Both the position numbers and the translations under genes were made by a program. From the NCBI GenBank assembly GCA_034509425.1, contig JAVTVJ010000967.1, positions 186,001-250,000 on the forward strand: a stretch of 64,000 nucleotides of DNA, given 5' to 3'. This stretch comes from Eopsaltria australis (Eukaryota > Chordata > Aves > Passeriformes > Petroicidae). Shown one piece after another: positions 34,335 to 43,251 of this stretch; positions within the stretch are counted from its first letter, which is position 1, and every line of letters starts with the position of its first letter. The notes beneath the pieces are model-generated. The model searched no databases. It was given only the letters and a program-made list of their open reading frames with translations, and was not told where the DNA came from.

Positions 34335-34748
34335 ATGATGAAGGGATCATCTGAGTGGCTAGGTAGGGTGGATCTTTTCTGTATACACTGCAGTTACGCC
34401 AAAGGTTCATCGATATTTTTTTGGATCCTTAAAATACCCTCTCCTGAGGTAGTCAATGTTAGGGATGGAAGGGCCCTCTGGGCCAGTTACAATGGGGTGC
34501 TTTTGTCATCTGTCTCCTGTTAACCTTACTTCAGCTTTTACTACCGACAACTCTTGGCATCCCCCTGTCACTCCAGAGATCCAGATGGCTTCTGCACTCT
34601 TGTTCCTTGATGGCATCAGTGTACACTGTGCACCAGTGTCCACTAAAGTTTAGTACTTCTGTGGATCTGATGTGCCAGGCCATCGAATCCACACCGTCCA
34701 GTATACCCGGTCATCCTTTTCTTCTTCTTGGCCGGAGGCAGGGACTCT
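34335..34748 (-). pseudogene. pro: E1 protease
   Basis: Aspartic protease in the same frame as gag, entered after a single TAG (34749-34751). The active site DTGA is intact at 34629-34640, followed by QCTLMPS. One stop lies just before the active site and others later. Confidence 0.75.
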
Positions 34749-35624
34749 CTATTCCTGTTCCTGGTCAGAGTATTTACTGTCTGACCTTTGTGATGCCAAA
34801 TCAGAGGTTCCCTCCTCAGGACTGTAGGAAACAGTTTTAGTTTTCTTATATCTGGGAAATCGCTGATTGTCTTCTGGTCTCTCTGTGGTAACTACACTGA
34901 CAGTCTTCTTGGGTGGCCCCTTCTTAACAGGTCTCTTCCCCCTCAGTTCTCGGACCTGGGCGCTCAGCTTAGAGGTGGGTTCACCATCCCATTTCCTCAT
35001 GTCCTCTCCATGCTCACGCAGAAAAAACCAGAGCTCGTTACGTGGCCTGTTCTTGGGGATTCCTTTCCCTCTGACTGGGGTTGGAGAGGAGCGATCTCTT
35101 GGGCTGCCTCTAAAAGTTGGGGTGCTGGCTCGCAGGGATGAGGGAGCACCCAGAGTTTCTTCTACATTTCGGAGCCAGGTGGATGCCTCCTCTACAGTTG
35201 GTGTATCCATTTTTGGGTAATAAAGTGCCGCCAAGCTGCTGGAATATGATGCTGGGGCGCCTTGAACCACCTTCCTCCACATGGCAAGTGTACAGGGGAC
35301 ATCCTCTGGATCTTTGGTGGCACTATCATCCTTTAGATCACTATAGACAATTACCAGCACTGCTAATTCTCTCAAGTACTGGATACCTTCATCCACATTG
35401 GTCCACTTCCCTGGGGACTTTACAAGATCATCCTTAAAAGGATATCTTGCCTTCACCCTTGAAAGAAGCCATCTCCAGAGGCTACAAACTGTTCCTTCCT
35501 TTGCAAGTCCTCTTTCAATTTCCCAATCCTTAGCAAGGGATCCCAGCTGTTGGGCTTTATCACTTTCTAACTGCTGACTATCGGCCCCATTATCCCAGCA
35601 TAGCAGCAGCCATGCAGGGATCAT
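34749..35624 (-). CDS. gag: E1 gag
   Basis: Open frame of 291 residues from the first ATG after a TGA. The N-terminal half is acidic/hydrophobic; the middle carries an IQYLRELAVLVI-type helix also seen in E2 gag (IQQLREVAVLEV). The C-terminal half has the shared block ELWFFLREHGEDMRKWD and is rich in Lys and Arg. There is no CCHC zinc knuckle, so RNA binding would rely on basic stretches, as in foamy-type Gag. The frame upstream is continuous with the leader ORF except for two TGA codons (35652-35654 and 35790-35792), and a Glu-rich run coded by the 35752-35785 microsatellite lies between them. Confidence 0.75.
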   Translation of the reverse strand: MIPAWLLLCWDNGADSQQLESDKAQQLGSLAKDWEIERGLAKEGTVCSLWRWLLSRVKARYPFKDDLVKSPGKWTNVDEGIQYLRELAVLVIVYSDLKDDSATKDPEDVPCTLAMWRKVVQGAPASYSSSLAALYYPKMDTPTVEEASTWLRNVEETLGAPSSLRASTPTFRGSPRDRSSPTPVRGKGIPKNRPRNELWFFLREHGEDMRKWDGEPTSKLSAQVRELRGKRPVKKGPPKKTVSVVTTERPEDNQRFPRYKKTKTVSYSPEEGTSDLASQRSDSKYSDQEQE

Positions 35625-35789
35625 CTCACCTGACTGGTGGCTGTAATCTTTTCACAGGTCTCGAAGTTTGGATGGGGTCAGGGACCAAGTAACTTCGGTT
35701 TCCTGTTTAATCTGCCTCACTCCCTTCGATTCCTTTGCTGAGGGACCTGCCTCTTCTTCCTCTTCTTCCTCTTCTTCTTCCCTTACTAA

Positions 35790-36449
35790 TCAATGGCTTG
35801 GGCCTGAAACTTGCCTTGTCCATTTTTTTTGTTTCACTACTGGGACAGTTATTGTAGTTGCTGTGGTTTGGGTTCCTATCTCAGACATAGTTGTTATGGT
35901 TTGTATCCCTGCCTCAGCCACAGTTGTAGTTTGTGTCCCTGTCTCAGCTATAGTGTCCTCAGACACAGTTTGAGTTCCTGCCTCAACCACAGCCCTCTGA
36001 GAATATTGAACAGAGGCCCAGTAGGCCCAGGCCAGCCCCCAGTACGGGGCGAGAAGCTGCTCGCATTCCTGGGAGTAAACGAGGCACCCTTCTGTCAGTC
36101 TGCGGGCCAGTTTGTTAGGGTTATTTACTTCTTCAGGAGTAAACTCCCAGGCAATGGGATGTGATAACCACCCTAGGAACCTGCCCAAATCCCTCCATAT
36201 ACCTTTCCACCCAGGAACTGGGTACCTCAGGGCAGATTTTAACAGCTCCTCACCCAAGGGTTGTTTCCTTCTGTACCAGGGAGTTGACAATTTCCATGAA
36301 TTCCATAAGGTAACAACAGTGTTGGCCAATATTATTAATAATGTCAGGAAGCTTACATAAGGGTTGGCAATAATCACGGGAGCCTGCAGTAAAAGATCAT
36401 CTATAGTCAAATTCACCCTGGGCAGAGAGAAGGAGTTATTTATATTCAT
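35790..36449 (-). CDS. E1 leader ORF: membrane segment plus TQT repeats
   Basis: Open frame of 219 residues, starting about 170 bases inside the primer site and in the same frame as gag. Residues 31-48 are a strong membrane segment (YVSFLTLLIILANTVVTL). A Trp- and Arg-rich part follows (58-105). Residues 156-197 hold four units of E-x-G-x-Q-T (GTQT at 158, GTQT at 171, GIQT at 181, GTQT at 192), spaced 10-13 residues and rich in Thr and Glu. These match the core of dynein light chain LC8 sites (TQT), which often occur in such arrays. I do not know a named family for it. E2 has an ORF of the same layout at the same place. Confidence 0.6.
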   Translation of the reverse strand: MNINNSFSLPRVNLTIDDLLLQAPVIIANPYVSFLTLLIILANTVVTLWNSWKLSTPWYRRKQPLGEELLKSALRYPVPGWKGIWRDLGRFLGWLSHPIAWEFTPEEVNNPNKLARRLTEGCLVYSQECEQLLAPYWGLAWAYWASVQYSQRAVVEAGTQTVSEDTIAETGTQTTTVAEAGIQTITTMSEIGTQTTATTITVPVVKQKKWTRQVSGPSH

Positions 36450-36618
36450 TCACAGTCATTATTTGTTTCAACATGTTCCCAAACATAGTAAAACAAAGAT
36501 AAGTGGTGTGGCAGCCGAAGGCCGTATGCCACGCAGGAGTTTACTACTTGAGTGCTGCTATTGGTAATTACTAGAGCATCTAATATATGCATATATATAT
36601 AAAACTGCCTTTATCTCG

Positions 36619-36636
36619 CCCCACGTTCGGGCACCA
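36619..36636 (-). promoter_or_regulatory. E1 primer-binding site (tRNA-Lys-like)
   Basis: The minus strand reads TGGTGCCCGAACGTGGGG, eight bases inside the LTR. It is close to tRNA-Lys(1,2)-type primer sites. Confidence 0.7.
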
Positions 36637-36644
36637 AACGAGAC

Positions 36645-37012
36645 TGTCGTGGGTTGACCCTGGCTAGGTGCCAGGTGCTCACTCAGTCACTCTATCACTC
36701 CCTCTTCCACTGGGAGAGGGGAGAGAATAATATGGAAAAACTACCAAGGTAAGAAAAGGCAGTTTTATTACAGCGGAAGAAAAAAATAAAACAAGCAAGC
36801 TGAGAGTTGCGGGCGTAAGAGCAGAGGGGAAAACAATCAATCTCTACTTCCCATCAGTAGCGATGTCCGGACACTTTCTGGGAAGCAGGGCTTCAGCACG
36901 TGTGATGGTTGTTCAAGAAGGGAAACATGGACCAGTCCTGAGTGCCTCCTCCTCCTCCTCTCTTCCTTCCATTATATATCTGAGCTGATATCATATGGCA
37001 TGGAATATCCCT
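36645..37012 (-). repeat. E1 5' LTR, truncated
   Basis: The first 368 bases (on the + strand) match the 3' LTR, then the match ends abruptly after TGGAATATCCCT. About 200 bases of U3 and the flanking TSD are missing. Confidence 0.8.
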
Positions 37013-37909
37013 GCTCAAGTAAGGAATCACATGAACTTTCGGATCATGTGGCCCTTTCCTCTTGTCTATCATAATGAAAATAATTTTGAAAGGATTAATG
37101 GATTTCATGCACTGCCTTAGAAAGCTGAAGGTGTTTCAATGTACAAACAAATGCCAATTTTGACTGTAGCTTTGAAGCTATGATGCATGCATGGAATTTA
37201 AAGAACTGCATCTTTATACTCAAAATGGTAATATAACATTAGTACTTGATGCTATGAATTGATATAACTTCTGCAAATTATTTTGTTTTCAAGCAGAGAC
37301 TTCTGGCTTCTATCATGTGGATTCTACCTGCTTTTCCAATTTTTATATGGGAAATGAAAAATTATGTAAACAGAAGTTTGTGTCAACATTCCTCTTGTCA
37401 ATGTAATTGAATATTTCTACAGTGAAAAAAAATTATCTGCTTTGCCAGACAAATGTGGCAGTGACGTGCTCTTTGTGGTAGTAGAATGGTGGGGCTTTGC
37501 ATGATGTATTTTTTCATTGTTTGTATTAAGCTGCTTACATGTGCCTGTTGAGAGTGGCATGATTTGTCTCTGCATCAGTTATAAAGCAATACTTTTTTCT
37601 GTTTCTTCTGACAAATAAGTATTCTTGATGGAATTTTTATTTTTTTCCCTTTGACTGCTAAACCATAATTATCTGAGACAGTTTTGTGAATATGATCTGT
37701 AAGTGCACATGCTTCAGATTTGTGTCGCGTGCTGTTTAGTCTGCTGTATTTGCTCCTTGGTTGCAAATAGCTAAAACTGCCTAAATGCTTTTTATGTAGG
37801 GCAAATGAAATGTCAGGCAAATGATAATGGAGATTAAGGTCTTTCTGAGGGGTTACCCAGAACAAGTCAGTCACCCATATGGATCACAACTTTGGGTGTT
37901 AAAAAAGAA
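37013..37909 (+). other. CERT1 intron, unique-looking
   Basis: AT-rich intron between E1 and a CR1. No repeat, exon or RNA gene is recognised. Confidence 0.6.
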
Positions 37910-39565
37910 AGAAGGGTAATTGTAGCAGGTGGTTCCCTTCTGAGGGAGACGTAGCACCCTGTATGCTGATTGCACCCATCTCACAAGGAAGTCTGCTTCC
38001 TCCTTGGGGCCTGGCTAGGAGTGTTGATCTGTTGGAGGGTAGGAAGGCTCTCCAAAGGGATCTGGCCAGGCTGGATTGATGAGCTGATGCCAACTATATG
38101 AAGTTCAACAAGGCAAAGCGCTTGGTCCTGCACTGAGGTCACAATAACTCCATGCAGCATTGCAGACTTGAGGAAGTGTTTGGACAGCTCGTTGTCAGAA
38201 AAGGATCTGAGGGTGCTGGTCGATAGCTGGCTGTATATGAGCCAGCATGTGCTCAGGTGACCAACAAAGCCAATACTATCCTGGCCTGTATCAGCAATAG
38301 TGTGGCCAGTAGGACCAGGGAAGAGCTTGTTGCCCTGTACTTGGCACTGGTGAGTCCATACTCAAATCCTGTGTCCAGTTCTGGGCCCCTCACAACAAGA
38401 CATTGAGGTGCTGGAGCAATTTCAGAGAAGGGCAACAAAGCTGGTGAAGGGTCTAGAGGGTAAGTCCTATGAGGACCAGCTGAGGGAGCTGGGGTTGTTT
38501 AGCCTGGAGAAAACGAGGCTCAGGGTAGACCTTATCACTCTCTACAACTACCTGAAAGGAAGTTGTACCCAGGTGTCTTGGTTTGAGACAAGTTCAGGAG
38601 GAAATGTCCTGAAATGAACCTCTCCTCTAAAGAAGGCAGGTTTCGGCACTCCCTACCCCACTGATACGAAAGGAATTTCTTGGAGGAAAGTGAAAAAAAC
38701 TGGTTATTTAACACACAAAGTGCCCGTGAGGCATGGGAAAAAGAAAATTAATAATGTTAGGTTTGAAAATTCCTCACTGCGGAGAAAGTTGGTGGATTCA
38801 GAGTTCTTTCCTTAGCTGTGGTGTGGCTTTTTCCCCAAAGTCCAGAGCCAGGATGTGGCATCCCTGCAGCCTCCCTGCCAGGACTCATGGCGTGGGGCTC
38901 CAGGCGATGTTCTGGTGTTCAGACCAGAGAAAAGCTGAACAGTTCCAGAAGAAGCCACAGAAATCACCAAAGAAGCTGTATGCAGTCTGGGCAAAACTTC
39001 TTGCCTTAGCTAACAAAAAGAAGCTAGCTAAAAGAAAAAAAAATGTACTCCCTCTCCGTGCTGCAGAGCCGAGAGAGAACGGGGAAAGTATGTGTGAGCT
39101 GAACACAAACTGCGCGCTGAGGAATTCCCTCGCTCCCCCTCCAGCCCCCTCCCCCCCCCTCCCCCCCCATCCCTCTCCGAGCTTAAGTTACAGGACCCAT
39201 TTCTGGGCATAAAGCAGAGGATAGGGGAATACAGTATTCTTATAAAATCATTCCAAGACACCAGGTGGAGGTCTGCCTCTTCTTCCAGGCAGCTAATGAC
39301 AGGACAAGAGGACAGAGCTTCAATTTGCACCTGGGGAGTTTCATACAGGACATCAGGAGGAATTTCTTAATGGAAGGTATTGTTAAACATTGGAATGGAA
39401 TGCCGAGGGAAGTGGTGGAATTACCATCCCTGGAGGTATTCACAAAACGACTGGATTTGGCACTTAGTGGCATGGTCTAGTTCACAAGGTGGTGATCACT
39501 CAAAGGTTGGTCTCGATCTTAGAGGTCTTTTTCAACCTTAATGTATCTGGGATTCTGATTCTGTA
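37910..39565 (+). mobile_element. CR1 LINE, plus strand, 5'-truncated
   Basis: Sense CR1: the ORF2 C-terminal end (CTGGAGAAAACGAGGCTCAG block) and 3' UTR (GTGGTGGAATTACCATCCCT). It ends with the short GATTCTGATTCTG tail at about 39552-39565. It is split by a solo LTR (38574-39260). It has stops in all frames. Confidence 0.85.
38574..39260 (-). repeat. Solo LTR (TGTCTTGG family), TSD CCAGG
   Basis: A 687-bp LTR with inverted ends TGTCTTGG...CCAAGACA and perfect TSDs CCAGG (38569-38573 and 39261-39265) inside the CR1. It is a relative of 13636-14575. A C-rich block lies at 39140-39170. Confidence 0.9.
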
Positions 39566-40494
39566 ACACCTTTTTCTGGGTAGGGTTTTCAAGCTGATAG
39601 CTGTATACAGCTGTCTTGTATGCAGTTCAGAAGCATGGATAAATTGTTCAGTGGAACTATTAATCACAAACATAAATGACAGTCAAATAAACATACTGCT
39701 GAAATGGTACCTTTAAAAATATTAATCTTACATATTGATATGGAAAGAAGGTGGTTTTGTTCTTTCACCCCATAGCTTTTATTTTGCGAACTAAATTAAC
39801 TGAACATTGACTATAACAGTAATATCAGAAGAAAAGGATTTAATTCAAATAAAGAATATAAGTAATTAGATTTCTTTTTCTTCTAAGATTACATCTGTTC
39901 TTGTAAGTACTAGAGTAGTACTATTAAGATGTGACTGATTAAATCTTCAAATAGGGACATTCAGAAATTTCACTTCTTAAGCTTAAATTCAAGTTTTACA
40001 TAGATGTCTTTCTCACTCAAAGGAGAAAATCAGAAAACATTTTCTCTCCTTAGTTAAAATGCTTTGACCTCAATGCATTGGCTACATTTTAAAACTGATC
40101 TGTTCATTAAGTCATATCCAATTAAACAGAAACCAGAATGAGTCCCTACTGTCAAAGTGACTAGTAAAAGCACATTCCAAGTCATCTTGATATTTGTAGT
40201 GTATGATTAAGTAAACATTGAAGTTACCAGGAAAACAATGAAGTTTGGTTTAGATTTGCATTTAGAAGAAATCTAAACAGAAGTGTTTTATGATGCTTTG
40301 AGGTGTTGAAATTCTTACAAAATGCTCTCTTGAGGTTTATGCCAATTAAACACTTCTGAAATTAAATTATAGTATTGTATGCCTAAAACTCTTAATTTTT
40401 CTTTTAAAAATCCTTTTATTCCCTTACCTTCATTTTCACTTGTCACGCCTTTGAAAGTCTTAAAGTCCATATAAAGAGCCAAAAGTCAATGTCC
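39566..40494 (+). other. CERT1 intron, unique-looking
   Basis: Strongly AT-rich intron. I see no repeat family, exon or RNA gene. Confidence 0.6.
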
Positions 40495-41232
40495 TTCCTG
40501 TGCTGAGGACCTCAAAGCTGGATGCAGTATTCCAGGTGGGGTCTCACCAGAGCAGAGTACAGGGGCAGAATCACCACAATCAACCTTCAGATTTTGATGT
40601 AACCCAGGATACAATTGACTTTTTAGGCCACAAGCACACATGACTGGGGCATGTCCAGCCTCTCATTCACTGGTATCCCCTAAGTCCTTGGCAGGGCTGT
40701 TCTCAATCCATTCATCCTCCAGCCTGTATTGATACCAGAGGTTGCCCAGTGCAACCAAGTAGCCCAGGTGCAGCACCTTGCACTTGGCCTTGTTAAGTCT
40801 CATTAGCTTCCCATGGGCCCACTTTTTGAGATTGTCCAGGTCCCTCTGGATGGCATCTCGTCCTTCAGGTGTGTCAACCACACCACTCAGCTTGGTGTCC
40901 TCTGCAAAGTTGCCGAGGGTGCACTCAATCCCTTCATCTATGTCATTAATGAAGATATTAAATAACACCAGTCTCAATTCAGACCCCTCAGGGGCACCAC
41001 TAGTCACTGATGTCCATCGGGACTCTGAGCTGTTGACAACTACCCTCTGGATGTGACCATCCAACCAATTCCTTATCCACCAAAGAGTCCACCCATCAAA
41101 TCCTTGTCTCTCCAATTTGGAGAGAAGGATGTTGTTGGGGACCATGTCAAAGGCTTTACAGAAGTCCAGATACAGGGCATCTGTAGCCCTTCCTTTGTCC
41201 ACTCATGTAGTCACTCCATCATAGAAGGCCAC
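40495..41232 (-). mobile_element. CR1 copy E, part 1
   Basis: Antisense CR1 covering ORF2. It is cut at 41232 by the S1 provirus and continues at 47392 (AGGTTGGTCAGGCAGGACTT). The 5-bp GCCAC is present at both ends. Confidence 0.9.
40663..41202 (-). pseudogene. CR1 reverse transcriptase, C-terminal half
   Basis: A 179-residue open stretch of CR1 ORF2: [20 protein letters not shown], then the [20 protein letters not shown] block and the [20 protein letters not shown] block. The catalytic FADD reads FAED here, so the polymerase is inactive. It is one of the better-kept CR1 pieces in the window. Confidence 0.85.
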
Positions 41233-41936
41233 TGTTACGAATGGATGTGGGAGTTAAATATTAGTCCTTGCTTCTTGCCCAGGCCTTGGCAGTAGGTAGT
41301 AACCTTATTGAGGTAACCAGCACCCCAAAACCCACTTTCGTGTATAAGTTCTTTTAATGATGACTGATTCTGTCTATTATAGAATGAAACATTTATTAAT
41401 AGACGGGGAAACTAACAGATATAAGACTTAAAAGCAAACCAATACTACACAGGAATAAAACAAAAAGAGAGACTACTAGTAGTTTAATATATACAGTGCA
41501 CGAGAATGGTACCTTTTTCAGTTACAGCTAGTGAAGAAATAGCATAAGCTTAGGATATAATGTATCTTACAGTCCAATTTGTTGGTGCAGCTCATCGAGA
41601 TCCTTTCCCTCAGTCCCCGGGGAAGTAACCACGAAGCCTGCATCCAAACTTCGGGGAGAAGCTTCAAACACTTTAGGGTGTGAGAGACTTCTGTCCCAGT
41701 GTTAGCTCGTATATCTTTTATAGTGTAAAACCGTGACTCTTAAGTCAGTGATTTTTCCTTTATCTCTCCTTTCATCAGCTCTGCAGACTAAGATGTTGAT
41801 TCTTAGCTGAGGCTTGAGCCCTCTGGTGCCAGAGATGACCCCTGCTGGGCCTTCCTGCCCTTGGGTTATCTCTTTATGCACCCATTATCTGTGGCACATA
41901 GGAGGAGGAGGTGAGGGAGGTAGACGTCCTGCCACA
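41233..41936 (-). repeat. S1 3' LTR
   Basis: A 704-bp LTR, TGTTACGAATGGATGTGGG to GACGTCCTGCCACA on the + strand. CATTTATTAATAGA gives the antisense poly(A)-type signal. It is a relative of the solo LTR at 27964-28652. Confidence 0.9.
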
Positions 41937-42817
41937 ATCCACCCCATGACTTAGAGTCACTGGTTTTATCTCATGGAGTGATAGTGCAGGTATCTCTTGC
42001 CTCCATGCTATAAAAGCATACACTTTCATATATGTGTGCACTATCCTTGAGTATTTTTGATATACATTGTTTTCCTAAGTTGTACTATTTCTTTAAAAGA
42101 TGTATTAATATTGATAAGGAGTACCTGATGTTGTTTCAGTTTATGTAGCAGCTATACATGTAAGACATGGTATTACAATCAGAGTGTGCATGATGGTTTA
42201 AAGGTAGTTCATCTATTAGTCCATGTAGGGTAGGTTGTTTCTCCACCCCATGAATCTTGAAGCTACAGAAATCAGGAACAAAGGTGAATTTATGGAGGTA
42301 GTTATTTGGTTGTAGTGACTGAAGCAGTTTAGTGGCTGGTTGGTGATTTTTTTTATTTCTCCTTATGTTTCTGGTCCAGTTCTTTTCTTTAGTGGAGTTT
42401 AGTTTGTTTAAGATAAAAAGTGTTAGACAATTTTATAACAATTTAAGTAAAAACATATATATCTATATTGTTTTACATAATGGTTTGATTATCTCAGGGG
42501 AATTAAGGATCTACTGAAGTTCAATTTTATTTATGTTCTACCTTGAAGAGGCAGAAAGGGAGAAGTAATGAAAGTTGATTTTGAAAATTCAAGTCAATGT
42601 TATATTAAGGGTGAAGCCCCTTTCATCCACTGTGATAATCAGAGTGAAGGTACAAATATTCTACAGTGATATTTGTAAAATTATAAGTGATATACAAACA
42701 TCAATTAAAACAATTAAATCAGGATAACTAAATTATTAAATAATTTAGTACTCCAATAGTACTAAATAAGGAGTTAATGTTACCCAAACAAATGTAAACA
42801 TATTTTTTATGGGATTT
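41937..42817 (-). other. S1 3' untranslated interior
   Basis: AT-rich stretch between the small membrane ORF and the 3' LTR. No reading frame of note and no clear purine tract; a short ATGGGGTGGAT borders the LTR. Confidence 0.5.
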
Positions 42818-43039
42818 TTAGAAGAAATGGTTGTCACGAGACTTACATATTTTGTTGGATCTAATTTTGTAAATTTGAAATATGACCCATACACTAAACA
42901 TTAATGTTAAAACTACAATTATTACACTAATTAGTTTAATGTTTAGTTGTAAAGTTTTGTTAGGGCTAATTATCCATTCAGCATTATTAAAAACATTAAT
43001 TTGTAAATATAAGAATGTAAGTAATATTACAGTTAACAT
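42818..43039 (-). CDS. S1 small membrane ORF in env position
   Basis: A 73-residue frame. It begins with a hydrophobic N-terminus (LTVILLTFLYLQINVF), continues with a short polar part with a possible N-glycosylation site (PNKT), then a strong membrane segment at about residues 36-57 (LISVIIVVLTLMFSVWVIFQ) and a basic tail. The layout is that of a tiny signal/ectodomain/anchor protein. It could be the last part of a decayed env or a small accessory gene; I do not recognise it. Confidence 0.35.
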   Translation of the reverse strand: MLTVILLTFLYLQINVFNNAEWIISPNKTLQLNIKLISVIIVVLTLMFSVWVIFQIYKIRSNKICKSRDNHFF

Positions 43040-43251
43040 TTCTAGTTATAGGAGATTCATTAGTTACTGTGCAGTTCAGTCTTGTAGGTTCTCCTGTGTG
43101 TCTAGAGTTGGTTTCATTCGCTTACAGGAATCCAGGAATCTTAGTAGCTTTCACTGTTCTGGAGATAGTGGACAGTCTTTTTAATGTTGCTTGAATGGTT
43201 TCTTGCTCCACATCTGGATGTACACTTAGTTTTTGTCTAGTGAGGATATAC

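Larger units (their letters stand above)
30747..37012 (-). mobile_element. E1: ERV-L-like provirus without env
   Basis: Minus-strand provirus with two LTRs. Right to left it has a truncated 5' LTR (36645-37012), a tRNA-Lys-like primer site, a leader ORF with a membrane segment, gag, protease, RT, RNase H, integrase and a 3' LTR (30747-31321). No env lies between integrase and LTR, as usual for ERV-L. The pol motif order, the GFWRMHIP-type RT connection and the absence of a gag zinc knuckle fit class III. LTRs differ by several percent, so it is older than E2 and S1. The last 200 bases of the 5' LTR and the right TSD are deleted. Confidence 0.85.

Noticed and set aside
38733..39212. 159-codon + strand frame
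   Set aside because: It lies within the solo LTR 38574-39260 and has low-complexity Lys/Pro ends; no support as a gene.
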